A stretch of 64,000 nucleotides of DNA from Streptomyces cyaneochromogenes. GTDB taxonomy: Bacteria > Actinomycetota > Actinomycetes > Streptomycetales > Streptomycetaceae. Each line of letters begins with the position of its first letter. Positions within the stretch are counted from its first letter, which is position 1. Under the pieces are notes generated by a model that saw only the letters and a program-made list of their open reading frames with translations, made no database searches and was not told the DNA's origin. The translations under genes and the position numbers were made by a program. The stretch is from contig NZ_CP034539.1 in the NCBI RefSeq assembly GCF_003963535.1, positions 1,054,001-1,118,000 of the forward strand, given 5' to 3'. Below, in pieces: positions 47,008 through 56,165 of the stretch.

Positions 47008-47556
47008 ATGACGGCCGGAACCACCCTGACGAACGGGACGACGACCGCCGAGCACGAGCTCGCCGCGCTGCAGCGCGAGCACGGCCGGCCCCTCTTCGCG
47101 CTGCTGCTCCGGCTCTGCGACGGCGACCGGCAGCGCGCCGAGGACCTCGTGCAGGAGACGCTGGTGCGCGCCTGGCAGCATCCCGAGGCGCTGCGCGCGG
47201 ACGACTTCGAATCCGTACGGCCGTGGCTGCTGACCGTCGGGCGGCGGCTCGCGATCGACGCGCGGCGGGCCCGGCAGGCGCGGCCGCCGGAGGTCGGGGA
47301 CGCGATCCTGGAGAACGCGCGGGTGATGTCCGACCACGCCGAGCGGGCCGCCGAAGTGCTCGACGTCCGCGAGGCTGTGAAGACACTCACTCCCGAGCAC
47401 CGTGAAGTCCTGGTGCTCGTGTACTTCCAAGGGGCGAGTGTTGCGGAGGCCGCGGAAACTCTTGGAATTCCGCCCGGTACCGTGAAGTCCCGCGCTTACT
47501 ATGCGCTGCGCGCCCTGCGCAGGGTGCTTCCGGGATACGCGGCCGACCTGCGGTGA
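47008..47556 (+). CDS. ECF-type RNA polymerase sigma factor
   Basis: The 182-residue product has a sigma-2 region (LLLRLCDGDRQRAEDLVQET and LVRAWQHPEALRADDFESVR) and a sigma-4 HTH (LTPEHREVLVLVYFQGASVA, EAAETLGIPPGTVKSRAYYA). It is a compact ECF sigma factor of the SigK/SigL-like, zinc-anti-sigma-associated group, with no extra domain. It lies upstream of an uncharacterised gene and of a zf-HC2 anti-sigma gene on the same strand, spacing 148 and 151 bases, so the three probably form one regulatory unit. The signal is unknown. Confidence 0.9.
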   Translation: MTAGTTLTNGTTTAEHELAALQREHGRPLFALLLRLCDGDRQRAEDLVQETLVRAWQHPEALRADDFESVRPWLLTVGRRLAIDARRARQARPPEVGDAILENARVMSDHAERAAEVLDVREAVKTLTPEHREVLVLVYFQGASVAEAAETLGIPPGTVKSRAYYALRALRRVLPGYAADLR

Positions 47557-47704
47557 AACCGACGGCTTAGTCAAACCTCCGTAAAGCGCCTTGCTGAGGA
47601 CACCGGTTGAGTAATCGGCTGTCCTCATCCGTGTTCCGGATTGGGCCCCAGGGTCCAAGGGCCCCGGGTCGGGCGACGCACTCACCGGAGGAAGGCAGGA
47701 AGGG

Positions 47705-48220
47705 ATGCTGCACAGAGGTCAGGAGAGCACGGACGGCACCGGCGGCGGTGAACTCACCGTCCCCATGGCGTGGTTGTACGCCGAGTACATCGCCGACGAG
47801 CTGCTGCGCACCGGCGATCTCATGCCACCGACGTCCTTCGAGTTCCGCGCCGGGCGAGACGCCCTGGCGCTGACCATCTTCCTCTCCGACACCGACGGCG
47901 AGCTGTCCGGCATCCGGGTCGTCACCCAGCTGGAGACCTGGCTGTCGCTGACGGCGTACGACCAGCCGTGGCAGGACTGGGTGCGCGAGCGCATGGCGGG
48001 CCTCGCGGCCGAGGCGGCCGAGTCCGGCGGGCCCGCGCCCGACCTGGAGCTGGCCGAGGCGGCCTGGCGCTGGCTGCAGGAGACGGAGCTGCTCGCGCCC
48101 GATCTGAACGCGGTCCCCGGCGGTGGTGCGCTGGTCGGCGAGGACGAGGGGCCGAAGGTGTGGACGCCCGCGTGGCAGCTCGGGCTGCCGCTCGGGCACC
48201 TCGCCATCCATCTTTTTTGA
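47705..48220 (+). CDS. Conserved-looking hypothetical protein between sigma and anti-sigma genes
   Basis: The 171-residue product is not recognisable. It has an acidic, aromatic core with MAWLYAEYIADELLRTGDLM, FRAGRDALALTIFLSDTDGE and LETWLSLTAYDQPWQDWVRE, and ends in a hydrophobic GLPLGHLAIHLF. No signal peptide, membrane helix or cysteine motif is seen. GGAAGG and AGGAAGG precede the ATG. Its place between an ECF sigma gene and an anti-sigma gene suggests it is a target or a modulator of that system. A T-run just past the stop (48209-48215) could end the transcript. Confidence 0.6.
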   Translation: MLHRGQESTDGTGGGELTVPMAWLYAEYIADELLRTGDLMPPTSFEFRAGRDALALTIFLSDTDGELSGIRVVTQLETWLSLTAYDQPWQDWVRERMAGLAAEAAESGGPAPDLELAEAAWRWLQETELLAPDLNAVPGGGALVGEDEGPKVWTPAWQLGLPLGHLAIHLF

Positions 48221-48371
48221 GTTCTTTTCTCCTCGGACCAATCCTCGTCCCCGGCCGCTCCGAATCCCTTGGTTGCGATTCTGTGTAGGCCTTGAGTGAT
48301 TCGACTGCCTGGTGCGTACCAGTGGGCGCAAGGAGTAACACACCCCACACCCAACGGCACGAGGATTCGGC

Positions 48372-49025
48372 ATGAGGTCCCTGGAGAGGCATCGCGACGT
48401 CGCCGCGTACGCGCTCGGCGTGCTGACCGAGGCGGAGGCATTCCGCTTCGAGGACCACCTCATGGAGTGCCCGCGCTGCGCGGCACACGTGACCGAGTTC
48501 GGGCCTGTGACCCGCCAGTTGCTGCTGTACCGGCGGTCCACGCCCCAGTTCGTGCACCCCATGGCCAAGCCCGGCCCGCAGATGCTGAACCGGCTGCTGG
48601 AGGCGGTGGCGGCCCGCCATCGCGCCCTGCGCCGACGCACGCTGTACGCGGTGGCGGCCTCGGTGGTGATCGCCCTCGCCGGGCCCGCGGTCGCGTTGAT
48701 GGGCGGCGGCGACGAGCAGGCCGGCCAGGTCGTCCAGGCGACCGACGCACGGTCGGGTGTGTGGGCGCAGGTCACAACCGAGAACGAGCTCTACGGAAGC
48801 CAGGTGGAGCTGAAGGTGAAGGACGGCGCGGGTCCGCGCGCCTGCCACCTGATCGCCATCGGCCGGGACGGCTCGGAGGAGACCGTGACCAGTTGGCACG
48901 CCGCCGACCATGACGCCCGTGAGAACACCATGACGGGGGCCTCGGCGATGCACACGGACGAGATCGTGCGCTACGAGGTACGGACGGCGAGCGGCGAGCA
49001 CCTGGTGACGCTCAAGTCCCAGTAG
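48372..49025 (+). CDS. Membrane anti-sigma factor with zf-HC2 domain
   Basis: The 217-residue product has an N-terminal zinc-finger of HX3CXXC form, FEDHLMECPRCAAHV (residues 24-38), a membrane helix (AVAASVVIALAGPAVALMGG, about 96-115), and an extracytoplasmic domain (about 120-217) with GSQVELKVKDGAGPRACHL. This is the typical ECF anti-sigma layout: the cytoplasmic zinc domain binds sigma and the outer domain senses a signal. The partner should be the ECF sigma factor encoded 815 bases upstream. The ATG at 48372 starts the protein just before the zinc-finger. Confidence 0.85.
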   Translation: MRSLERHRDVAAYALGVLTEAEAFRFEDHLMECPRCAAHVTEFGPVTRQLLLYRRSTPQFVHPMAKPGPQMLNRLLEAVAARHRALRRRTLYAVAASVVIALAGPAVALMGGGDEQAGQVVQATDARSGVWAQVTTENELYGSQVELKVKDGAGPRACHLIAIGRDGSEETVTSWHAADHDARENTMTGASAMHTDEIVRYEVRTASGEHLVTLKSQ

Positions 49026-49052
49026 GCCCGTGCTCGACCGTCCGGTCCCGGG

Positions 49053-49916
49053 CTACTTCAGCAGCCTCGACATCCTGCGGTCCGCCAGCGGCTTTCCGCC
49101 CGTCTGGCAGGTCGGGCAGTACTGGAGCGAGGAGTCGCTGAAGGAGACCTCCCGGACGGTGTCGCCGCACACCGGGCACGGTTCGCCGGTGCGGCCGTGG
49201 ACGCGCAGGCCGCTCTTCTTCTCGGCCTTCAGCCGCCCGGCCGCCACCCCGCGCGAACGCTCGACCGCCTCGGTGAGAGTCGTCCGCAGGGCCTCGTACA
49301 GCCTCGCCGTCTCCTCGGCTGTCAGTGACGACGCCAGCTTGAAGGGGGACATCCGCGCCACGTGCAGGATCTCGTCGCTGTAGGCGTTGCCGATCCCGGC
49401 GATGAGGCTCTGGTCGCGCAGGGCGCCCTTGATCTGCCGCCGCTCGTCCTTGAGCAGGGCCGCGAAACGCGTCTCGTCGAAGTCCTCGGCAAGCGGGTCC
49501 GGGCCCAGCCTGGCCACGCCGGGGACCTGCTGGGGGTCCTGGACGAGGTAGACCGCGAGGCGCTTTTGCGTGCCGGCCTCCGTCAGGTCGAAGCCCGCGC
49601 CGGTCTCCAGGGCCACGCGCAGCGCGAGCGGGCCCTTGCCGGGGCGGGGCATGCCGCTCGGCAGCTGGTCCTTCCAATGCAGCCAGCCGGCCCGGGCCAG
49701 ATGGGTCACCAGATGCGGGCCGTCCGCCGTGGCGAGGTCGAGGAACTTGCCGTAGCGGTGCACGGCGGTGACCTCGTGGCCCTCGACGGCGGTGACCGGC
49801 GGGTCGTACGTCTTGAGGACGCTGATCGCGACGGGAAGCACGCGGACGATCTCGTGGCCGACCAGGTTCTCGGTCAGGAAGTCCTTGAGCGCTTCGACCT
49901 CGGGGAGTTCCGGCAT
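49053..49916 (-). CDS. Fpg/Nei family DNA glycosylase
   Basis: The 287-residue product begins MPELPEVEALKDFL, where proline 1 after methionine removal is the catalytic residue together with Glu2. RYGKFLDLATADGPHLVTHL and GNAYSDEILHVARMSPFK are helix-two-turn-helix motifs, and the C-terminal zinc finger reads CPVCGDTVREVSFSDSSLQY followed by CPTCQ. Mycobacterial and Streptomyces Nei-type proteins repair oxidised bases. The stop is 27 bases from the convergent anti-sigma gene. The length and zinc finger are complete. Whether it prefers 8-oxoguanine or oxidised pyrimidines is not evident. Confidence 0.9.
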   Translation of the reverse strand: MPELPEVEALKDFLTENLVGHEIVRVLPVAISVLKTYDPPVTAVEGHEVTAVHRYGKFLDLATADGPHLVTHLARAGWLHWKDQLPSGMPRPGKGPLALRVALETGAGFDLTEAGTQKRLAVYLVQDPQQVPGVARLGPDPLAEDFDETRFAALLKDERRQIKGALRDQSLIAGIGNAYSDEILHVARMSPFKLASSLTAEETARLYEALRTTLTEAVERSRGVAAGRLKAEKKSGLRVHGRTGEPCPVCGDTVREVSFSDSSLQYCPTCQTGGKPLADRRMSRLLK

Positions 49917-49960
49917 AGGTCCAGAGTGCCACCCGGCACCGACAGCGCCAGGCCTGTCCC

Positions 49961-52054
49961 TCATACGCCGGGCCGCTCCGGCGCCACGAACTCACACCAC
50001 ACCGCCTTGCCGCCGCCGCGCGCCTCCACGCCCCACACGTCCGTGAGCAGGTCGACGAGGAGCAGGCCGCGGCCGGAGACGCCGGACTCCCCGGCCTCCC
50101 GGCGGCGGGGCAGGGCGCTGGAGGAGTCCTCGACCTCGACACGCAGCCGGCGCTCGGAGCCGGCGAGGACCCGCAGGGTCACGATGGCGGAGCCCTCGGT
50201 GTGCATCAGGGCGTTGGTGATCAGCTCGTCGGCGACCAGTTCGATCTCGTCGGCCCGGTCTTCGGCGCCCCAGGCACGCACCGCGGCGCGGATCATGTGC
50301 CGGGCCGCGGTGAGGGCCTCGGGGTCGCCGGGGGCGACGTGCTGCTGGAGGCGGCCGCCGGACTGCGGGGCGTCCAGGACGCGGCGGCGGAGCAGGAGGA
50401 GGGCCACGTCGTCGTCGCCGCCGCGTTCCTCGGCCACGTCGATGAGGCGGTTCGCGAGGTCCCGTACGTCGTTCGGGCCGGTGGCGATGAGCGCGGTGAG
50501 GGTCTGCATGCCGTCGTCCAGGTCGGCGCCGGGCAGTTCCACCAGGCCGTCCGTGCACAGGAGCAGGGTGTGGTCGGAGTCCAGCTCGATCGTGCCGACC
50601 GGGTACTCGAGCCGCCCGAACTCCGCGGACAGGCCGAGCGGCAGCCCGCCCTCGACCTGGACGCGGCGGCAGGCGCCGCCGGGCTCCCTGATCAGCGGGT
50701 CGATGTGGCCGGCCCGGACCACCTGTACGACTCCGGTGGACAGGTCGGCCTCCGCGTACAGGCAGGTCGCGAAGCGGTCGGTGTCCAGTTCGTGCAGGAA
50801 CACGGAGGCGCGGGCCATCACGGTGGCCGGGGTGTGCCCCTCGGCGGCGTAGGCGCGCAGGACGATGCGGAGCTGTCCCATCACGGCGGCGGCGTGCGTG
50901 TCGTGGCCCTGGACGTCGCCGATGACGGCGCCGACCCGGCCGCCCGGCAGCGGGATCAGGTCGTACCAGTCACCGCCGATGTCCCGGCCCAGGGAGCCCG
51001 CGGCACCTGCGGCCCGATAGCGGACGGCGACGTCGGCGCCGGGGACGCTGGGGATGGTGCGCGGCAGCATCGCCTGCTGCAGGTCGGTGGCGAGGTCCTT
51101 CTCCTGCTCGTAGAACATGGCCCGCTGCAGGCTCTGCGCGATGCTGCTGCCGAGGGCGACGAGCACGTTGCGGTCCTCGGTGGAGAAGCCGTCCCGGTCG
51201 CTGTAGAGCAGTCCGATCGCGCCGATCGGCCGGGCCTGGGCGATCAACGGCAGATAGGCCGCTGCCGTGATGTTGAGGTCGGTGATGTGCGGCCAGAGGA
51301 TCGGGTAGCTGTCCGCGAACTCCTGCGGCGACTCGATGAACCGGGGGCTGAGGGTCCGTACGACCTCGCTCATCGGGTACTGCTCGTCTATTCGGGTGAC
51401 CAGGGTGCCGGGCACGAAGCTGCCGGCGGGGCCCTCGGCGACCAGCCGGATGCGGCCGGCCTCGACCAGGCCCATGACCAGGCTGGTGGCGCCGAGGTTG
51501 CTCAGGCCGTGGGTGTCCTTGAGGACGTCGATGACGTCCTGGACGGTACGGGCGTGCGCGAGGGCGGCCGTGGTGAGCTGGACGACGCTGGTCTGCCGGC
51601 GCCGTGCCTCGTCCTCGGCGGCCTGCTCGCGCCTCTCCTCGCTCTCGGCGAGTTCGTCGGTGGCGTCGCGCACGATGCCGATGATGCGGCGCGGGCGGCC
51701 CGTCTCGTCCCGGCGGATGTAGCCCTGGGTGTGGGTCCAGCGCAGGGTGCCGTCGCGGCAGCGGATGCGAAAGTAGGCGCCGTAGTTCTCGCTGCCGTCC
51801 TTCATGGCCTTGGAGACCATGCCGTCCAGCCGGTAGCCCTCCGGCGGGGGCACGCGGATGGCCAGGGTGGCGGGGTTTCCGTCGTATTCGTCAGGGCGCA
51901 GATCGAACACCTCGTGGGCCTGGGCGTCCATGTGGAACACGCCGGTGTCCAGGTCCCAGTCGAAGGTGCCCATGCGATTGAGCGCCAGAATCGGGTCCGG
52001 GTGAGCGGGCCAGTCGTCCGGGAGGGACAGGGCGCTCGCTCCCCGATCAACCAT
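49961..52054 (-). CDS. PAS-GAF-SpoIIE phosphatase with anti-sigma-type ATPase domain
   Basis: The 697-residue protein has a PAS domain (about 20-140; FDWDLDTGVFHMDAQAHEVF), a GAF domain (about 165-310), a PP2C-type SpoIIE phosphatase (about 335-560, with LGRDIGGDWYDLI and VIGDVQGHD metal sites) and a C-terminal histidine-kinase-like ATPase (about 575-690, ELVADELITNALMHTEG and GRGLLLVDLL). Both phosphatase and kinase sides of a partner-switching system in one protein are common in Streptomyces. Partners would be an anti-sigma antagonist and a SigB/SigF-like sigma factor; none is next door. Its signal is presumably cytoplasmic. Confidence 0.9.
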   Translation of the reverse strand: MVDRGASALSLPDDWPAHPDPILALNRMGTFDWDLDTGVFHMDAQAHEVFDLRPDEYDGNPATLAIRVPPPEGYRLDGMVSKAMKDGSENYGAYFRIRCRDGTLRWTHTQGYIRRDETGRPRRIIGIVRDATDELAESEERREQAAEDEARRRQTSVVQLTTAALAHARTVQDVIDVLKDTHGLSNLGATSLVMGLVEAGRIRLVAEGPAGSFVPGTLVTRIDEQYPMSEVVRTLSPRFIESPQEFADSYPILWPHITDLNITAAAYLPLIAQARPIGAIGLLYSDRDGFSTEDRNVLVALGSSIAQSLQRAMFYEQEKDLATDLQQAMLPRTIPSVPGADVAVRYRAAGAAGSLGRDIGGDWYDLIPLPGGRVGAVIGDVQGHDTHAAAVMGQLRIVLRAYAAEGHTPATVMARASVFLHELDTDRFATCLYAEADLSTGVVQVVRAGHIDPLIREPGGACRRVQVEGGLPLGLSAEFGRLEYPVGTIELDSDHTLLLCTDGLVELPGADLDDGMQTLTALIATGPNDVRDLANRLIDVAEERGGDDDVALLLLRRRVLDAPQSGGRLQQHVAPGDPEALTAARHMIRAAVRAWGAEDRADEIELVADELITNALMHTEGSAIVTLRVLAGSERRLRVEVEDSSSALPRRREAGESGVSGRGLLLVDLLTDVWGVEARGGGKAVWCEFVAPERPGV

Positions 52055-52142
52055 GGGGCCACCTTGCCAGGCTTTGCCGGAATCTTCGACTGGGGCGACG
52101 GAACTGGTTCCGCCGGACGCGGGGTCTGTCCACGTGCGTCGG

Positions 52143-53467
52143 TCAGCCGTCGAAGACGTCGGTGGGGCTGCCGAAGACGCTGTCGGTGGTGCGCGGCCCG
52201 TCGGGGATCAGCCCGCCGCCGTCGGGCCGGTCGGGGGACTCGGGGACGGCTTCGGGGCCGGTCTGCTCCGAGGATTCCGACGCGTCCGGGGAGTCCGGAG
52301 CGTCCGGGGAGTCCGGAGCGTCCGGGGTGTTCGGTGACTTCGGAGCATCGGGTGAACTCGGCGACGGCTTCGGTTCGGTGCCGGAGTCGGGAGCGCTGGG
52401 CGACGCGGGCGTCGCGGTGGCCGTCGGGCAGTCCGCCGGGCCGGTGCCCCGCGCGTTCGACGCGTCCGACGCGTTCTCGGGGTCAGCGTGTCCTCGGTGA
52501 CGCCCGGGACGACGGGGGCCGTCGGCGTCACGCAGTCGGCCGGGGAGGTGGGCTCGCCGGACAGGGGCGTCCTGCCGTCCGCGCCGGGCGAGTCGCTGTC
52601 GTCCGGGTGCGGAGACGGAACCGGAGTCGGGCTCACCGGCTTCGGCCGCGGCAGGACATGGTCGCGGTCGTGCCCGCGATGACCGACGGGCCGCTCGATC
52701 CAGGTGTTGTCGGCGAGGTCGATGATCGTGATGTCGGTGATCACCTGGTTCGTCGGGGCCACCACGACGACCCGGTCCGGCCGGTATCCGGACCAGGAAC
52801 GACCGCCGCTACCCGGACGGCCCGGATCGCCCGGCAGACCGACGGCCGGGGCGAGCGGGTTGCCGCAGGCGCAGCGGACGCGGGGCATACCGTGGCCGTC
52901 GACCAGGACGGCGGTGCCGGCCTGCAGGACGGACTGGTAGCCGGTCCCGCGTCCGTCGCGGAACCCGTGGTCGGTGACCCGGGTGTCCGCGCGCAGCACG
53001 ACCGGGGTCAGGCCCCGCAGACAGGCGGGTATGGAGGCCTGGGTGATGCCCGAGGCCGCCGCGAAGACGCGTCCCCTGGCCCCGCCGGAGGTGAGGTGGT
53101 CGATCTGGCGCCGCACATCACAGCTGCCGGTCCCCCGGGTGCCGCCGTAGAGGCCGGGTGTGCCGCCGGACAGGTGCTGTGGTCCGGTCCGGCCGGAGCG
53201 CGCCGGCTGCGGCGTTCGAGTGACCGGAGACAGGGCGGCCGGGGCGGTCGCCGTGGAATCCGTGAAGGGATCCGGCCCCTTGGCCGCCGCGGGTTCGAGG
53301 ATGACGTCCCGGCCGGCGTCGGTGTCCTTGTCCCCGCCGCTGCCCCAGCCGGCGACGAAGAGCACTGTCGGGAGCGCGCAGGCCGTGACGATGGCTCCGG
53401 TTGATGTCCGCACCACGCCCTCCCGCCTGCTCTCGGGCAGTTCGGCACCATTGTCTGTTTCACTCAC
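52143..53467 (-). pseudogene. Frameshifted DUF6777-like secreted/membrane protein gene
   Basis: A GTG-start frame (53467) encodes a membrane helix (TGAIVTACALPTVLFVAGWG, about 22-41) and a core with RGTGSCDVRRQIDHLTSGGA, SIPACLRGLTPVVLRADTRV, RCACGNPLAPAV and ITDITIIDLADNTWIERPVG. After VTEDTLTP the same strand runs on in an arginine-rich out-of-frame sequence to 52208. Switching frame by one base at the GGGG run 52479-52482 instead gives ENASDASNARGTGPADC and then an acidic D-S-P-D-A-P repeat ending IPDGPRTTDSVFGSPTDV with stop at 52143. The repaired protein is plainly the real one; the shift is either a sequencing error or a true mutation. Confidence 0.75.
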
Positions 53468-53564
53468 TCGGGTTACGCAAGCGGAGAGGTGGTATACGGA
53501 GAGTCACATGCGTCTCGGCGCGCCATGGGGCTCGGCGCGACAATGAGGAAGGGAGAGAACGGCC

Positions 53565-54986
53565 GTGGACTGGTTCATCGCACCGGACTACTGGACGAGC
53601 CGGCTGGTCTTCCAGCGGGCTCTGGCCGCCGTGTACCTCGTCGCGTTCCTCACGGCGGCCCTGCAGTTCCGGGCGCTGCTGGGCGAGCGCGGCATGCTGC
53701 CCGTACCGCGCTTCGTCGAGCGGGTGCCCTTCCGGGCCGCCCCGAGCCTGTTCCACCTCCACTACTCGGACCGCTTCTTCGCGGCCTGCGCCTGGTCGGG
53801 ATGCGCGGTGTCGGTGGCGCTGCTGGCCGGGCTGGACTCCGTGGTGCCGTTGTGGGGCGCCATGCTGCTGTGGCTGCTCCCGTGGGCGCTGTACCTGTCG
53901 ATCGTGAACGTCGGCCAGACCTGGTACTCGTTCGGCTGGGAGTCCCTGCTGCTGGAGGTCGGCTTCCTCGCCGTCTTCCTGGGCAACGACGAGGTGGCGC
54001 CGCCGGTCGTGGTGCTGTTCCTGCTGCGCTGGATCCTGTTCCGCGTCGAGTTCGGCGCGGGCCTGATCAAGATGCGTGGCGACGCCTGCTGGCGGAAGCT
54101 GACCTGTCTGGACCACCATCACGAGACCCAGCCGATGCCGGGCCCGCTGAGCTGGTTCTTCCACCATCTGCCCAAGCCCCTGCACCGTGTGGAGGTGGCC
54201 GCCAACCACGTCACACAACTGGCTGTGCCCGTCCTCCTCTTCACCCCTCACCCGATCGCGACGGCCGCCGCCTCGCTGATGATCCTCACCCAGCTGTGGC
54301 TGGTCCTGTCGGGCAATTTCTCCTGGCTGAACTGGATCACCATCGTGCTGGCCCTGTCGGCGGTCCGGTTCCCCAGCGATCCGCCGGCCGTATCCGACAC
54401 ACCGCTGTGGTTCGAGGTCGTGGTCCTCGCGGTCGCCGTGCTCCTCGTCGGCCTCAGCTACCACCCGGTCGCCAACATGATCTCCCGCCGCCAGGTCATG
54501 AACCGTTCCTTCGACCCGCTCCATCTGGTCAACACCTACGGCGCGTTCGGCACCGTCAGCAGGATCCGGTACGAGGTGGTGATCGAGGGCACCGCCGACG
54601 ACGTACCGCGTGAGGAGTCGGACTGGCGGGAGTACGAGTTCAAGGGCAAGCCGGGCGATCCCCGGCACTGGCCGCGGCAGTTCGCGCCCTACCATCTCCG
54701 GCTGGACTGGCTGATGTGGTTCGCCGCGCTGTCGCCCGCGTACGCCGGGTCCTGGTTCGGCACGCTGGTGGAACGGCTCCTGGAGAACGACCGCGCCACA
54801 CTGAAGCTGCTGCGCCGCTCGCCGTTCCCGTCCGACGCGCCGCCCCGCTACATCCGCGCCCGCCTCTTCCGCTACCGGTACACGACCTGGCGTGAGCTGC
54901 GGGAGACGGGCGCTTGCTGGGAGCGGACGTATGTGCGGGAGTATCTGCCGCCTACGCGGTTGGCGGGGGTGGCTCAGCGGAGCTGA
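53565..54986 (+). CDS. Lipase maturation factor-like (LMF1-type) membrane protein
   Basis: The 473-residue product has about eight hydrophobic segments in its first 340 residues, with GRUP-like motifs YWTSRLVFQRALAAVYLVAF and TWYSFGWESLLLEVGFLAVF, then HHHETQPMPGPLSWFFHHLP, matching the lipase maturation factor family. The final 130 residues are soluble and include YEFKGKPGDPRHWPRQFAPY and LDWLMWFAALSPAYAGSW. In animals LMF1 folds lipases in the ER; bacterial homologues have no known function. The GTG start at 53565 has GAGAGAAC upstream. No neighbouring gene suggests a partner. Confidence 0.8.
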   Translation: MDWFIAPDYWTSRLVFQRALAAVYLVAFLTAALQFRALLGERGMLPVPRFVERVPFRAAPSLFHLHYSDRFFAACAWSGCAVSVALLAGLDSVVPLWGAMLLWLLPWALYLSIVNVGQTWYSFGWESLLLEVGFLAVFLGNDEVAPPVVVLFLLRWILFRVEFGAGLIKMRGDACWRKLTCLDHHHETQPMPGPLSWFFHHLPKPLHRVEVAANHVTQLAVPVLLFTPHPIATAAASLMILTQLWLVLSGNFSWLNWITIVLALSAVRFPSDPPAVSDTPLWFEVVVLAVAVLLVGLSYHPVANMISRRQVMNRSFDPLHLVNTYGAFGTVSRIRYEVVIEGTADDVPREESDWREYEFKGKPGDPRHWPRQFAPYHLRLDWLMWFAALSPAYAGSWFGTLVERLLENDRATLKLLRRSPFPSDAPPRYIRARLFRYRYTTWRELRETGACWERTYVREYLPPTRLAGVAQRS

Positions 54987-55136
54987 CGGGGGCCTGCCTC
55001 CCCGCGAGGAGGGAGGCCGACAGCGGCACGAGTGTCGTCGGCATGTCCACGGGAGGAGCCGCCTGCGTGGGCGTGGACGCGGGTTCCGGGCGGGTGCGCT
55101 CCTCGCCCGGAGAGACGGGTCGCGGAACGCCGCCGT
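54987..55136. other. Short gap with no gene seen
   Basis: The 150 bases between the LMF1-like and GVYG-repeat genes show no coding sequence with support on either strand. Confidence 0.4.
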
Positions 55137-56033
55137 TCAGTTGATCACGAACCATGCCACTGCCGTTTCTGTCGGGGACGCCTGGGTGAGGAGAACGGTG
55201 AACGAGCCGGCCGCCGGGTCGGGGACGGCGGCGCGTACGGCCACGCCGCGCTTGTCCTCCTGAACGGTGGCGAGGATCATGCTCGCCGGCCCGATGGTCG
55301 GGCCCGTCACGGTGATCCGGTCCCTGCCCGCCGGGACGGTGGCCCGGCCGCTGGAGCTGAAGACGGCGGTTCCCTGGACCTCGAGCGCGGTGGATCCGGA
55401 GTTCGCCGCGGTGGCGTACACGCCGACGCCGCCGGAGTTGGCCGACGTGGCGCCGAACACTCCGATCGCGCCCTGGCCGAGCCCGTTGCCCTCGACGCCT
55501 ATGCCGTGGTCGGTGACGCCGCGACCGATGACGCCGATCCTTCCGTCGCCCCACACTCCGACTCCGGCGAAGCCGAAGACGCCGTAACCACCGTTGAGGC
55601 CATGGCGGTTGTAAGCCTGGACGCCGAAGCCCCGCTGGTCGCTCGCATCGCCGACGACTCCGGCGCTGGAGCCGGTCCCACGGACGCCGAGTCCGCGCGG
55701 GGCCTGTCCGTGGACGCCGGTGCCGGCGCTCACGTCCTCGCCGTAGACCGCGGTCCCCGAGGAGGAGACGCCGTGGACGCCGGAACCGCCCCTGCCGGAG
55801 GCGCCGTAGACGCCGTCGCCGTCATAGCTGTACCCCCGCACGGCGGTGCCCTTGAAGGAGACGCTGTAAAGGCCGTCACCTCCGGGGGCCTCCTGGCCGT
55901 GCTGGGCCCCGAAGAGGTACAGGCCGGTTCCGTCGGCCCGTCCCTGCGCGTGGTTCACCAACTGTGTCGCGCTGTCCTCCATGTTGTTCTTCCACGCACC
56001 CGAGCCCTGGATGATGGGTTGCCCGTCCGCCAT
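55137..56033 (-). CDS. Protein with G-x-G-V-x-G repeats (tail-fibre-like)
   Basis: The 298-residue product has a short acidic N-terminus (ADGQPIIQGSGAWKNNMEDS) and then about ten imperfect units of G(x)GVYG type, such as GDGVYGASGRGGSGVHGVSS and GGYGVFGFAGVGVWGDG, spanning residues 55-230. The C-terminal 60 residues form a beta-rich ending (TVTGPTIGPASMILATVQED). Such glycine-valine repeats fold as parallel beta-helices, and similar proteins occur as actinobacterial hypothetical proteins and phage-type fibres. No signal peptide is obvious. I cannot assign a function. Confidence 0.6.
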   Translation of the reverse strand: MADGQPIIQGSGAWKNNMEDSATQLVNHAQGRADGTGLYLFGAQHGQEAPGGDGLYSVSFKGTAVRGYSYDGDGVYGASGRGGSGVHGVSSSGTAVYGEDVSAGTGVHGQAPRGLGVRGTGSSAGVVGDASDQRGFGVQAYNRHGLNGGYGVFGFAGVGVWGDGRIGVIGRGVTDHGIGVEGNGLGQGAIGVFGATSANSGGVGVYATAANSGSTALEVQGTAVFSSSGRATVPAGRDRITVTGPTIGPASMILATVQEDKRGVAVRAAVPDPAAGSFTVLLTQASPTETAVAWFVIN

Positions 56034-56165
56034 GTCGCCCCCGGTTCCCTTGAGTTGGGAAGGAAGCTAACGTCGCACGGAGGGACCGACAAGAGCGGAG
56101 GAAATGGGACGAGACGTATATTCCCTAGCCACTATTTCCTAGCCCTGCGGTCCGGCCGGCTGAGG

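Noticed and set aside
50201..53404. Long plus-strand frame of about 1060 codons
   Set aside because: It is the shadow of the SpoIIE phosphatase and DUF6777-like genes on the minus strand.
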